A DNA stretch of 64,000 nucleotides from Humulus lupulus (Eukaryota; Streptophyta; Magnoliopsida; Rosales; Cannabaceae). The notes beneath the pieces are model-generated. The model was not told the origin of the DNA. It worked only from the letters and a program-made list of their open reading frames with translations, and did not search any database. The stretch is from positions 109,868,903 through 109,932,902 of the forward strand of contig NC_084802.1 in NCBI RefSeq assembly GCF_963169125.1. The letters are read 5' to 3'. The position numbers were made by a program, and so were the translations under genes. This document shows positions 35,308 to 46,930 of this stretch, piece by piece (the first letter of the stretch is position 1; each line of letters begins with the position of its first letter).

Positions 35308-35640
35308 TATGCTCATCAACTGAATGTCAAAACGATATTCCTAATTGGATATCTCACGGAGGAGATCTATATGGAAAAACCAGAGGATTTTGTTCTAAAG
35401 ATAAATGAACATAAAGTGTGTAAGCTTGTTAAATCATTGTATGGAAATTTCATCTGTATATGACTTACAGTATCAAAGACACTGATTGATAAAGATGCAA
35501 TTAGAGAGGTTAATGGACGATCACCTAGCTCTAATAATGACTATATCACTAGAGAAGGCATAACTCATGCAATGACTATATCAATGGAGAATTATATGAG
35601 ATACAACTTCTAATAATATAAGATTGTATGTTCTGGGAGT
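35308..35640 (+). pseudogene. pol: Ty1/copia reverse transcriptase fragment
   Basis: 51 codons to a TGA at 35461 read HQLNVKTIFLIGYLTEEIYM, EKPEDFVLK and KVCKLVKSLYG, the finger/palm segment of copia RT. The first catalytic aspartate (normally MDVKTAFLNG) is asparagine here. Sequence after the stop is not recognisable as copia RT, so a deletion or rearrangement follows. It directly abuts the end of the copia LTR, which therefore was inserted into another copia element. Confidence 0.78.
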
Positions 35641-36557
35641 GCAACTATGAATTTTTAGTGGACAAATCTGAAGGATCTCATGCATAATAGTTTAAATAAT
35701 TGATTTCATATTCAATATGAAAAATCAAGAATGTGTGCATATTTCCAATAGCAAAAAACAATATGTGCATATTGAAAACATAGGATGAAATACATATAAA
35801 TTACTTACATGTACGCATTGAAATTATTGACTCCTCCCTTTTGAATTTCTAATATTTTATCCTTTTCCCTTACTATGTATTATCAAGAATCAAAATCGCA
35901 ATAAGAACTACACCACGATCTTCATCGTCTTTCTCTAATAAAACCTAATTAAGGGTGGGTTTGCTCTCAACACATTAGACAGAAATCAAAGAGAGATACA
36001 TAGAGAGAGAGAGAGAGAGAGAGAGAGAAATGGAGACATCTAGAATAGGTGCTAGGGTTTGTGATATTTTTCTTAGCAAAAATATTAACCCTAGGCATCA
36101 CATTAATGCCTTTATTTATATCCAAAAACTAGGGCTTCAATTGGTATATTTAATTACCAATTAAATAAACCAATATTAAACAAATAAATGAGATATTATT
36201 CAGCCACAAATTGATTTAACAAATCTCTCTTGGCCGCCCACTATTGAAGTAGAATTGCCACGATATTAGCTTTGAATTTGTTACCTAATTTGATTAAAAA
36301 TTCAAATTTTTATTTGTTTGTTTTATTATTAATTAATTGAATCCTTGTCAAATTAACTAATTATAATTTGAACCTTAATTTAATATATTTTATTAATATA
36401 ATACTAATTTATCAATATTAATAAAATAGCCCAAGTGACTAGAAAAATTCTCTGTTGAGAATTTTCAATTAAATTCTCAATCTTTCTCTTATTTCTTTAG
36501 TCACGAAAATATCAATAAATAAAGTCACATTATTTATTCTCATTGACCTCGTCAACA
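35641..36557 (-). mobile_element. Probable copia-type LTR remnant, minus strand
   Basis: On the minus strand it begins near 36557 with TGTTGACGAGGTCAATGAG. It has a TATA-like GGATATAAATAAAGG (about 36108-36122), then AG/CT-rich leader-like sequence with a microsatellite and AAGACGATGAAGATCGTGG. The order is like that of plant copia LTRs. The 3' boundary near 35690 is not defined, and no duplication was found. It cuts the Athila element at 36576. Confidence 0.5.
36002..36028. repeat. (AG)n microsatellite
   Basis: About 13 uninterrupted AG units, within the presumed leader of the copia-type LTR. Confidence 0.9.
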
Positions 36558-36576
36558 TGATATTTATAGTTGATAA

Positions 36577-37481
36577 TTAGTTCGAGGTACGCATCAGTCG
36601 GATTGCCTTCATGAAACTCTGAACATGACTTGTGTCATTTCGGATGTCACTAGCTGAAGGATATTTCAAGGCTTTAAAAACATTAAAAACGACCTCATCA
36701 CCTTGTACTCTGAGCCTTAACTCACCCTTCTGGACATCTATCAAAGCTTGCCCTGTGGCTAAAAATTGTCTTCCCAATATAATAGGCACGTCTTCATCTT
36801 CCTCCATATCTAAAACAATGAAATCCGATGGGAAGAAGAATTTATCTACCTTTACTAGAACGTCCTCTATAATACCTCGGGGGTGTGTTAATGAACAGTC
36901 AACCAATTGAAGAGTAACAGTAGTGGGTCTAGCTTCCCCTAAACCAAGTCTTCTAAATACGGACAGCAGCATTAAATTAATGCTTGTAACCAAATCACAT
37001 TAAGTCCTCTCACAATGAAAGTTCCCAATGGTGCAAGGTATAGTGAAGCTACCTGGATCTCTAACATTTGAGGAAGTTTCTTTTGAATAATTGCACTACA
37101 CTCTTCTATCAATGATATGGTTTCATAATCCTCCATTTTTCTCTTATTAGACAATATCTCTTTCATAAACTTCACATAACTAGGCATTTTTGCAAGAGCC
37201 TCCGCAAAAGGAATCTTAATATGAAATTTCTTAAATACTTTGAGAAATTTGGAGAATTTTTTTTTCAAGATTGGCCTTTTGGAACTGTTGAGGATAAGGA
37301 ATCTTTGGTGTAGGCTCGGTGTATTTCAACTTCTATTTCTTTGGAAGGTCTTCAGTAACCTCCTCTTGTGCTAGACTAGTGACATGTTGATCCTCTATCT
37401 TTCTTTTCTTGTCATCAACTGTAGGCCCATCATACTTAGTCCCACTCCTCAAAGTGACAGCTTGACATTGATCTTTGGGAT
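36577..37481 (-). pseudogene. pol: Athila protease region
   Basis: Minus strand 37268-36972 reads FSKFLKVFKKFHIKIPFAEA and KMPSYVKFMKEILSNKRKME, the linker before protease. After a frameshift, 36993-36577 reads TSINLMLLSVFRRLGLGEA, VLVKVDKFFFPSDFIVLDME and VPIILGRQFLATGQALIDV. The active-site motif, usually DLGASINLMP, appears as DLVTSINLML. Stops also lie at about 37330. The frame ends at the truncation. Confidence 0.85.
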
Positions 37482-38793
37482 TTACCTCTGTGGAATTAGC
37501 AAATTCCCTTGCTGTCTACTAGAAAGTAGTTTAGTGAACTGACCCATTTGTGTCTCCAAATTCCTGGTTGAAGACCTTGTCTCTATCATGAATTGATTTA
37601 ATTGGTCTAGTTGAGTTTTTGGTGAGTTCATTGGAGGATGTGATGGTGGATGAGATGGGCGTGGGTTTGGATCAAAATAAGGCCTATTGTGTAGTCCATA
37701 AATCGGTTGATGAGTTGGGTGTTGAGGTGGATACAGTGGTTGTAAACCTTGGTTATTTTTCCAAGATAGGTTGGGGTGATTCTTCCACGCAGGAGTATAT
37801 TTATTTGTGTAAGTGTTGGGTGCAGGTCTTGGAAAGTTACCAATAGCCTGTGCCTGTTCCAAAGGCATACTATTCATGTCTGCCAAGCAACTAGCAATGC
37901 TCGGGCATTGCTCATAAGAATGCGGACCCCCACAAATCTCACAACTCATAACATTATGACTTGCATTCCTTGGGCAGCGAAGTTATTCTACTAAATTTCT
38001 TGGTTAGACATGCCACTTGAGCGATCAATAAAGTAATAGGATCAACCTCTAAGACTCCTACCACCTTCTTATTCTCATGCTCAGTGGGCCAATTGTAGTT
38101 ATGCATGGCCATCTCTTCCAGTACTTCATAAGCTTCATTAGCGTTTTTTCTCATAAACGCTCCTCTCGATGCTACATCAATAATTTTCCTTGTATTTATC
38201 CCCAAACCATTGTAAAACGTGTGCACCAACAACCACTTTTGTATTCCATGTTGTGGGCACTTTCTTTGCAACACTTTAAAACATTCACACACATCATATA
38301 AAGACTCCCCATCCAACTGATGAAAGTTATTAACTTCTCCTCTATATCGGGCAGACTTCGCAAGAGGAAAATATTTACCAAGGAATTTATGAGCCAAGTA
38401 TTTCCAAGTGGCTATAGAGTTAGCTTGTAATGAATTCAACCAACTCTTAGCTCTCTCTCTTAACAAAAATGGGAATAATCTTAATCTGACAGAATTGTTA
38501 CTCACCCAGTTCGTTTTGAATGTTGCACACAGCTCTAAAAAGTTAGTAATGTAGATATTTGGATCCTCGTTTGGTAATCCCCCGAATTGTACACAATTTT
38601 GTACCATCTGAATGATCGTGGGTTTTATCTCAAAATTATTCGCCTCTACAGTAGGAGGACAAATACTTGAATGTATCCCCGTAACAATAGGGAGTACATA
38701 ATTTCTAAATGGCGAGTCAGCCTCAACTACTTCGTTACCCGCATTACCTAGATTCGTATTGTTGTTGACACCCTTATTCACATTCTTTGCCAT
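37482..38793 (-). pseudogene. gag: Athila gag
   Basis: The N-terminal frame (38793-37954, 279 codons) starts MAKNVNKG and contains [39 protein letters not shown], then [15 protein letters not shown] and [20 protein letters not shown], classic Athila gag capsid. A single stop then separates it from 37949-37482, which opens with a zinc knuckle CEICGGPHSYEQC, followed by a Pro/Asn-rich tail and a helical QLDQLNQFMIETRSSTRNLE. The capsid frame is unusually intact for this window. Gag packages element RNA. Confidence 0.9.
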
Positions 38794-38997
38794 GGCAAAA
38801 TCCAGCCTTTTCTTTATCTCTTAGTTTTGTCTGCACGTTCTCTCAATTTCAAGATCTACAAGTATGAGTTCCTATTGTCTACTTCCCTGCATATACCAAT
38901 AATTCTTGAAACACGATACATCCTTGATCTGAATGAGTATAAAATATAAAAACAAAATTATAACAAAAAACAATTAATTTTGATATTGGATATTAAG
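38794..38997 (-). other. Athila 5' leader
   Basis: Short non-coding stretch between the primer site and the gag start codon at 38793. Nothing else recognised. Confidence 0.6.
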
Positions 38998-39015
38998 TCC
39001 CCAGCTACGGCGCCA
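38998..39015 (-). promoter_or_regulatory. Athila primer binding site (tRNA-Asp type)
   Basis: The minus strand reads TGGCGCCGTAGCTGGGGA, close to the usual Athila primer site TGGCGCCGTTGCCGGGGA. It lies six bases inside the LTR end. Confidence 0.85.
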
Positions 39016-39021
39016 AAAACT

Positions 39022-40434
39022 TGATCGGTAAATTATGATACGCAAGTATACAAAATTGATTCAAGTAATATAGATAGTAAATAAGAATCATTCCCATGGA
39101 GACTATAACCCAATTACCAATAATTCCTCTTTACTTTCTCTTTTGGGAAGTAAAATTAAGATGAATAAATCTAACTACAAGCACAATTTCAATAACTGTA
39201 AACAAAACAATTAATAAAAGGATAAAAATCAATAATAAAAAAAACCTAGGGTATTAACTTCATCAATTTTTTATTCTATTAATTTTACTAATTAGTTTCA
39301 AATTTCTTTCTTCTTATTCTAATAGCAGGTTAACAAAAATCGATTCCTATTCTTTTTCAACATATAAGATCTCAACCTATATGCACGTTTTCTACATCTT
39401 TGTGATAAACTTAAACACATAGTAGGCATTAAGCATAGAAACCTAATTGCTACACAAGTCATACAGGAACTTTCGTTCAATATGTAACCTATGCATATAT
39501 AATGATAGCATATTCAATTCGCATCTTTCGAATTTTGAATCAAAATCATAAATCAATCAAATATTGATCAGATATTTACTAGCATCAAGCAAACATTATA
39601 TAGATTAGAATAAAGAAGATGAATCAATAGAACATCATAATAACATTAAACAGAAATCCAAGCGACTACATTAACCCCCAGATAGAGGATTTAGTTAATA
39701 TCAGACATGACTAAAACAACAAAATAATTATTCATAAACATAAAATTCAAAAACATGAAGAAGAAATAAAAATATGAAAGTGCAGAAAAAATGTCTCAAA
39801 ATCAAATTTGCTCTAAAATTCATAAATAGAAATCTAACCTAACCCTAATTAAAACATAAAGTATGAATTTATACTAAAAAAAACAATTTCCTCTTTTTTT
39901 TCAAAGGCGGGCCACGACTTGGCCTTTCCTAGGTCGTGACTTGTGTCTTCTTTAAGCACTTCAGCAACTGGTTAGGCCCTTCAGGCGCCGCGACTCTCTT
40001 CACCCAGGTCGCGGCTCGCATGTTGATTCACCTCCTGGGTTTGCCTCTAACTTCTACTAGCGTCGCAACTCTATAAACCAAGTCGCGGCCCTAATTCCTT
40101 TCAGCAAACCCGCAGCCTCTGACTTTGCTAGAGTCGCGGCCCTTAAGACCATGTCGTGACTCTAATTCTATTTTTTTTCTTCAGATTTTAACCTTTTTAC
40201 ATCCTTCCTTGCTCAAAAACTTATTATAACTTATCCTTAATGCCCATTTGAATCGAATGACCACCAAAAGCACCATTTCCCCACCTTTTTCTCTTCTTAT
40301 CACATTTAACTAATGATTAATAGCACCTACCTACAACTAAGACAAACACAAGCGTAATCTTGCACAAAACAAACAAAAAGAATCAAGATTACCACAAAAA
40401 CACATCCTAAAACGACACTAAAATGGAGTTATCA
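39022..40434 (-). mobile_element. Athila 5' LTR, 1413 bp
   Basis: The minus strand starts TGATAACTCCATTTTAGTG at 40434 and ends TTTACCGATCA at 39022, just before the primer site. It includes a GC-richer stretch (39905-40170) with repeated GTCGCGGC/GTCGTGAC-like words. No partner LTR exists in the window. Confidence 0.75.
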
Positions 40435-42990
40435 GCAAGTTTCACCAATCATTCACCATGGTGATCACCCGGTCTATGCGTGAAAACGAGACAAAACACC
40501 CTGATGATCAGTAGTCTGGAAAGCAATATGTGGGCTAAGACGACACTGGGAGCTCAACATGACACCCATCAAATCCCCATCCGGTATATCTGACCACCAT
40601 CGAGATGGAAAATTCCAAGTTAAGGAGCCATCTATCTTAGGCTAACAAGAAGATTGAGGAGATCTTGAATCAATTACCCCCTCCTCCAACCGATGTTAAC
40701 ATCAGAAGGAGGTAAAGTGGGTCCCATAGATCCCACAGGAATAATCGACCTAATCTTAGTCGTTCTATTAGAACTGCAACTTCGAGCTCCTTACCATTAG
40801 AGCGGATTCAGCAAAATACTCAACCTGCTAATACTCATAGGAATCATCGACCTTATGTCAGTCGGTCGGTTCAAATTTCAACCCCGAGCTCCATGCCTTC
40901 TAAACAGATCCCAAGGAATGCTCAGCCTAACCAAACAGGGTGATCTGGGAAAAATTCGAGGAGGCAAAATACCCTAGCAAATCCATCCGTGCCACGGTCA
41001 GAGCCTCAGACATGGAGAAATGAACCATTCCTACCTCCAACCCGTGCTGAGGGAGTAGATCAAGGATGGGTTAATCTAGTTCGCCCAGATGGAACATGGA
41101 TAGCTTTACCAATAAGACATTCGCGATCACTGGTTTGACATCCAACGCCACCTCATCCACAGAGGAATGCTCCAACTCGAGGGAATGGCAGGACAAATCA
41201 TCCTCCCTCAGAGGACGTCTATATCCCAAAACCTCGCATTAAAAATCTAGGCCCTCGATCCTAGCCAAGAGCTATAAGTTTTGCGAATGCAAGTAACTGG
41301 ACAGAGAGCCAACGCGGAGGCTGACATGAGGAATCACTTGAGCTCCACACAATGTCTTCATTCTGACATACATCCAGAAATGTATGATCATTTAAATTTA
41401 CAAAGAAGATATCCAATTCACCATGATGATTTAAGTTAAACTCAACCGTGGGGAGATCTGTCTATCGTACGCGGCAATGGGGATGTCCCACCTAACCGAG
41501 CTCAGGCTTGGATAGAAAGCAACCTGTTTAACGCGTACAACAAGATAGGGACTGATAATCAGCTCCCAAATAACCTAGATGCCAAGGATTCAACCCTCAA
41601 GCGATTAGCCTTAATGGAAGAACAAATGAAGAGACTCATATCTGGAAAAGGACTCAATGATTGTGATTCTGACGAGGAGCTCAAGCCTTTTGCTCCTAAC
41701 ATTGCGGTAGCTCCGTATCCTACTGGATTTAGGATGCCGACCATGACCGCATATGAAAAAAAATTTGACTCGTCCAACCACCTTGGGACATTCAACACAT
41801 GAATGATGGCCCACAATGTTGGTTTCAACTTAAGATGTATCTTGTTCCCCGCAACTCTGACCGGACCAGCCAGATTATGGTTCAATAAGTATAAGAAACA
41901 TTCAATCACCTCCTAAAAGAAATTGTCTTCCGAGTTTAAGAGACATTTCTGAGCTGCAAAGGAAGCTCGTGTTGAGGTCGATTCGCTGGCTAACATTAAA
42001 CAACAACTTAGAGAGTCCATGAAGGCTTATCTAAACTGATTCACCAAAGTAGCAGCACAAGCTATGGAATTTGATGACAACTCCAAGCTCGTGCCACTGA
42101 GGAAAAGGATCACAGTAGGAGGTGATTTACAGCAAGAACGAGCTAGGGATGTTGCTCAGGCTCAGGAATGAGAACCGATTCACCAATGGAGCAGCATGAG
42201 CTAGGGATGTTGTTGAGGCTCAGAAATGGATAAATCTAGAGGAGGCGCGATCTGTTGTCGCAGGAACCAACTAGATCCCTACTCAGCCCATTGGAGTGGT
42301 GGCAGATGATGCAGCTACGGCTCAACTCACTACCCAGAATAACCAAGCGGGGAACAATAGGCAGAAGATGACTTGTGAGGGCGACTAAAATGGAACAAAA
42401 AGAACATGCCTGGAGAAAAGTTCAAGTCCATCTACACCACCTATACTGACCTGATAAATTCGCAGGAGCATGTTTTTATGCAGAAATCTAATCACCTTCC
42501 ATGGAAGAAGCGGGAGCACTGGAGGGCAAAGAGAGTCCCCACCAAAATTTTTCGATATCACAACGAACATCAGCCAAAATACTGATGATTGTTGTCAACT
42601 AAAGGACGAATCAAGACTCTCATCCAGGCTAGACCGTTAGCCCAGTATGCCCGAAACCGAGTAATTCCCAATCAGCCAGTCGGGCAAAATATTCATCCAG
42701 TTCTGAAAAATCTGGTTGGTCAACCCTAAGCTCAACCAGATCAGAGGAACCAAATCGTCCACCCTCCAATAGAAGGAGGGGATATAACCACTATCACTGG
42801 AGGACCCCATTTGGCGGGCATGAGTAATGGGGCCCAGAAAAGGTTCATACAAGAGCTAAAAACCCATAATGGTACTGAATTCAATCAAGAGCAATGGTTA
42901 TCAATACAACAGTGGTGGGAGAAACAACCAATCATTTTCACCAAAGAGAACGTTAGCCACGTCCATTTCCCGAATAATGATCTGTTGGTG
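40435..42990 (+). pseudogene. gag: Tat copy 2 gag
   Basis: Leader and N-terminal Gag run colinear with 2146-3400. The capsid core is at 41614-41920 (MEEQMKRLISGKG, LRCILFPATLTGPARLWFNK), where GPARLWF keeps the family consensus better than copy 1. A local duplication around 42060-42230 repeats the segment GAGCTAGGGATGTTG...GAGGCTCAG. The C-terminal Cys/His-like and GGPHLAGMSNGAQKR segments end near 42860. Several stops. Confidence 0.78.
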
Positions 42991-42999
42991 ATAACCGTT

Positions 43000-43320
43000 C
43001 AGCACACCAATTGAAGAGTACGAATGATATTTGTTGATAATGGGAGCTCAGTAAACATGATATTCAAGTCCGCCCTAGAAAAGATGGAGTTTTCTATAAC
43101 CGATCATAAGGCAACCTTGATGACCCCATACAAATTCTTAGGAGAAGGAACAATAGCCATAGGGATGATCGGATTTGAAGTTATGCTAGGGGATGATACG
43201 CGAATTGTTGCGAAAATGTTTGAGTTCGTCGTAATCGATTATCCAGCCGCATACAAAAAAAATTTGGGATGACCCGCGCTAATGACTTTTGAAGCTATCA
43301 CATCAATCTGACATCTAGCG
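43000..43320 (+). pseudogene. pol: Tat copy 2 aspartic protease
   Basis: Reads FVDNGSSVNMIFKSALEKM (active site DNGSSVN kept) and FVVIDYPAAYKKNLG, where the usual LGRPAL is broken by a stop. The upstream ITVQHTN block is also separated by a stop. Same position and order as copy 1. Confidence 0.82.
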
Positions 43321-44510
43321 ATGAGGTTCCCCTCAACCTCAGGTATATGTACTATAAGAGGAGATCAACTCATTTCCAGTGAATGCTATAGGATTACTAT
43401 GAAGAAAAAATCACAACCCAGGCAGCAAGCAATGGTCATTATTGAGGGAGGAGAGAAGCCTCGGGTAATGGAAACTACCCATAGGTTGGAAAAACCTCAT
43501 GAAGAAGGTAACGAGGTCGACCAAGAAGACAACATCGATTGAAGATTGGGCGAACACAGATCTTTGCTCCAAGCGTTAGAAGAGCTCGAGGAAATCAGCA
43601 TCAACCCAGAAGTACCTTCAAGGGTGGTAAACATTGGAAAAAATCTTAGAATCAAAAGGAAAGAGATGGATAAGTTTTTGAGAAATAACCTAGACGTCTT
43701 CGCCTGGTCACATGAAGATATGGTGGGAATCAATCCGAATGTCATAATGCTTACTTTGAATCTAGAGAGGAATGTGCCTGCAAAGGTACAGAAACAAAGG
43801 CTTTTGGGGAAGGAGCTATCAGAAGCTTTAGAAGAAGAAGTAGCTCGCTTACTTATGTGTGGATTCATCAGGGAAGAAAAATATCCGACTTGGATTGCTA
43901 ACCCTGTTGTGGTCCCAAAACCCAATGGAAGGTGGAGAACTTACATTGACTTCTCCAACCACAATAAGGTCTGTCCTAAGGATTGTTTTCCAATACCTCG
44001 AATCGGTCAGTTGGTAGACACAACAGCCGGTCATGAGCTCATGTCTATCATGGACGCATATTCTAGATATAACTAGATTAGGATGAATCTTGCAGACCAA
44101 GAGCACACTAGCTTCATGACTAAGCATAACATATACTGCTACAAGGTTATGCCATTCAGGCTGAAGAATGTTGGTGCAACGTACAAACGACTAGTCAACA
44201 AAATGTTCATTAACCAGATCGGGAAAAACATGGAAGTGTATGTCGATGATATGCTTGTTAAATCAAGGACTACCAATATCCATGTATCTCACGTGGAGGA
44301 ATGTTTCAGTGTGCTAAGGAAATATGACACGAAACTAAACCCTCATAAGTGCACATTTGGGGTTTCGTCGAGAAATTTTTTGGGATTCATATTCAACACA
44401 AGGGGGATAGAGGCTCCAAGTGAAGATCAGGTCATTATTAGAAATGCCCTCATCCAGATTGTGCAAAGAAGTACAGAGCCTAAATGAGAAAGTAGCGACC
44501 CTAAACCACT
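43321..44510 (+). pseudogene. pol: Tat copy 2 reverse transcriptase
   Basis: The best-preserved Tat RT of the window. Frame 43546-44076 reads LQALEELEEISINPEVPSR, FAWSHEDMVGINPNVIMLTL, WRTYIDFSNHNKVCPKDCFP and IMDAYSRYN. After one stop, 44083-44487 reads CYKVMPFRLKNVGATYKRLV and MEVYVDDMLVKSRT, with both catalytic aspartates. Then LRKYDTKLNPHKCTFGVSS and GFIFNTRGIEA. One stop and small changes break it. Confidence 0.88.
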
Positions 44511-45090
44511 TTTTTTTTTTCAAAATCAACTGACAAGTGTCTCCCGTTGAACAACTTGCCCAGAGGAAACAAAAAGTTTTGGTGGACCGAGGAATGCGAG
44601 CAGACATTTCAGAATCTAAAAACTCACTTGGTTGACCCCCCTATACTATCAAAATCGGGAGCTGCAGAATGTTTGCTCTTATACCAAGCATTGACAGAAA
44701 AGGCGGTCAGCACCGTATTACTTCGAGAAGAAAATCAGGCATAGAAACCGGTATACTACATGAGTAAAAGGCTTCTGGGAGCTGAGTCCAGATATCCTTT
44801 AATAGATAAACTGGAGTTCTACTAAATCATTGCCTTGAGAAAACTCAACCCGTATTTCCATTCACACACCATCCACGCCTTAACTGATCAACCTTTAAAG
44901 CAGGTCTTGCAAAAGCCTGAAACATTGGGACGTTTGCTTAGATGCGCCATCGAACTTAGCCAATTTGAAATATTGTATATGCTATGCACAATAATCAAGA
45001 GTCAAGCTCTCACTGATTTTGTGGTAGAATGAACAGGTTTTCAGGATGAGCCAATGAGAGAACTAGTGCAAGAGTTGTGATAATTCTGAT
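44511..45090 (+). pseudogene. pol: Tat copy 2 RNase H; second RNase H deleted
   Basis: Reads FWWTEECEQTFQNLKTHLV, VYYMSKRLLGAESRYPLIDK and HALTDQPLKQVLQKPETLGR, with stops between. At about 45085 it jumps straight to sequence equal to position 9690 of copy 1, so the archaeal-like RNase H is missing. Confidence 0.82.
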
Positions 45091-46205
45091 CTCACCCGAG
45101 GGAAATCGATTCCATACAGCCCTGCGGTGTGTTTTGCCCGAGGAAGCACAGACCATCCGACAAGAGATACATGAAGGATTCTGTGGAGACCACACTGGGG
45201 GGCAAAACCCAGCTCTAAAGATATTGAGGCAGGGCTATTTTTGGCCTACACTCAAAAAAGATTCGACCTCGTACATACAGAAATGCGATAAGTGCCAACG
45301 CTTTGCCACAGTTTCTTAGGCAGCGCCCATGGAGTTAGCCATGATTTCATTGCCTTGGCCATTTTTAGTATGGGGAATCGACCTGATTGGTTCACTGTCA
45401 ACAGGAAAAGGAGGAGTTCGGTATGCAGTTGTTTCCATCGACTACTTTACGAAGTGGGACAACGCTGAGCCTCTAGCAACCATAACCTCGGAAAGAGTCC
45501 TGAATTTCATCGTGAAGAACATCATATGTCGTTTTGGTCTTCTGAAGAAGTTCGTGTCTAATAACGGAACTTAGTTCGATAGTGATATTTTCACAAAATT
45601 TTGTGAGAAATATGGCATAACCAAGAGTTTCTCTTCAATGGCCTATCCCCAAGCTAATGGAAAGGTCGAGGCTGTAGAAAAAATCCTAAAGGAGAGTTTC
45701 AAGAAATGACTAGATGAAGCCAAGGGATTGTGACCCAAGCAGCTCCCACAAGTACTTTGGGCCTACAAGACCTCACATCGCACCTCCACGGGGCACACTC
45801 CCTCTCTTTAACCTTTGGAAGTGATGCTATGCTCCCATTTGAAGCACTGGTGATGACACATAGATAGAAAACCTTCGTTCAAGATCGAAACCACGAATTG
45901 GTCAATGAAACTCTGGATCTAATCAAGGGAAAGTGAGAAGAGTCACAATTACAGCTCGCCCATTATCAGCAGAGAATCACATGTTACTTTAACTCGAAGG
46001 TAAAAGGACACAGGCTCGGACTGGGTGATTTAGTGCTTCAAAGGGTGTTTTTGGTGAGTAAGGATCCTAAAGATGGTGTATTGGGACCAAACTGGGCAAG
46101 ACCATAACAGATCATGGAAATTATATGTGAAGGAACATTCAAACTAGCTCGATTAAGTGGAGAGTTGGTACCATGGATCTGGAATGCTCTACGTCTTAAA
46201 ATATA
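45091..46205 (+). pseudogene. pol: Tat copy 2 integrase
   Basis: The zinc region is well kept: IHEGFCGDHTGGQNPALK, YFWPTLKKD and CDKCQRFA supply the HHCC residues. The core has D1 in WGIDLIGSL, YFTKWDNAEPLATIT, then VSNNGT where the second aspartate is asparagine. MAYPQANGKVEAVEKIL keeps the glutamate. Copy 1 shows the reverse pattern (D2 kept, E lost). Stops follow. Confidence 0.85.
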
Positions 46206-46500
46206 TTATCAGTAATAGGATGACTATGTTAATTTTTGATGTGTTCAGTGTTTTTCCATGTAAGGCTTATTTATAAAATCATTCCATTTAAATAACACGG
46301 GATCTCTACATGTTTATGATCACTTGGGAGACATATATACCTCAAAGAGTCTTTAAAAATATTTAGCATATTTGGATAAAATTGGAAACTTAGAATTTGG
46401 AAAACTGATTATTCAACGACTTTTTAAAACTCAAATTTTCAAAGAAATTCCAAATACGAAATAACTTAGAAATTCAAAGAAACAAAACCTAGAATTCAAC
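46206..46500 (+). other. Tat copy 2 3' untranslated region, first part
   Basis: AT-rich, colinear with 10746-11132 but with an internal deletion near 46318. No gene seen. Confidence 0.6.
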
Positions 46501-46660
46501 TATGGAATACTGGATATAACTAGGCCCGAGACCTGATTCCTAACAGGTATAATACTATTAGGCAGGAAAACTTCTGGATATAACCAAGTCTAAGACCTGA
46601 TTCCTAAGAGGTATAACACTATTAGGTAGGAAAACTTCTGGATATAACCAGGACATCAAC
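46501..46660 (+). repeat. 64-bp minisatellite in Tat copy 2 3' UTR (2.4 units)
   Basis: TGGATATAAC recurs at 46511, 46575 and 46639, spacing 64. Unit content matches the copy 1 array at 11133-11345 but the unit number differs. Confidence 0.9.
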
Positions 46661-46930
46661 CAGATTTAATTGATCGAGCCAATGGAAATTTATCTCGATC
46701 TAAAGATAACCTCTATGATTTCGAGTGTGCAAGGAGTTAAAATTCATAAGCATAGCAAGATAATAGATTAAGGGGAACAAAAATCAATTATAAATAATGA
46801 ACATGTACTAACAAGTATATGAATAACCCAAGGAGAAATAACCTCGAACTGAGCCTGAAGGTGATTGTTTCAGCTTTTGAAAGCTTAATTACAAGGGATA
46901 TAAAAAAACCCAAAATAAAACACCAAAATA
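46661..46930 (+). other. Tat copy 2 3' untranslated region before the antisense gene
   Basis: Colinear with 11346-11643. No gene seen. Confidence 0.5.

Larger units (their letters stand above)
36577..40434 (-). mobile_element. Athila-lineage Ty3/gypsy element, 3'-truncated
   Basis: On the minus strand: a 1413-bp 5' LTR, tRNA-Asp-type primer site, gag and protease; RT and everything after are missing. Gag and protease motifs are those of Athila. The right LTR edge (GGAGTTATCA at 40434) sits in the Tat copy 2 leader, so the element inserted there. The left edge is a break against copia-type sequence, so no duplication can be read. Confidence 0.87.

Noticed and set aside
39905..40170. GC-rich stretch considered as an rRNA or tRNA fragment
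   Set aside because: It shows repeated GTCGCGGC-like words but no rRNA or tRNA structure, and lies inside the Athila LTR.
43497..43925. Minus-strand ORF of 142 codons (also its counterpart at 7429-7860)
   Set aside because: Shadow of the protease-RT linker of Tat. The plus frame carries the conserved LQALEELEEIS and GFIRE blocks.
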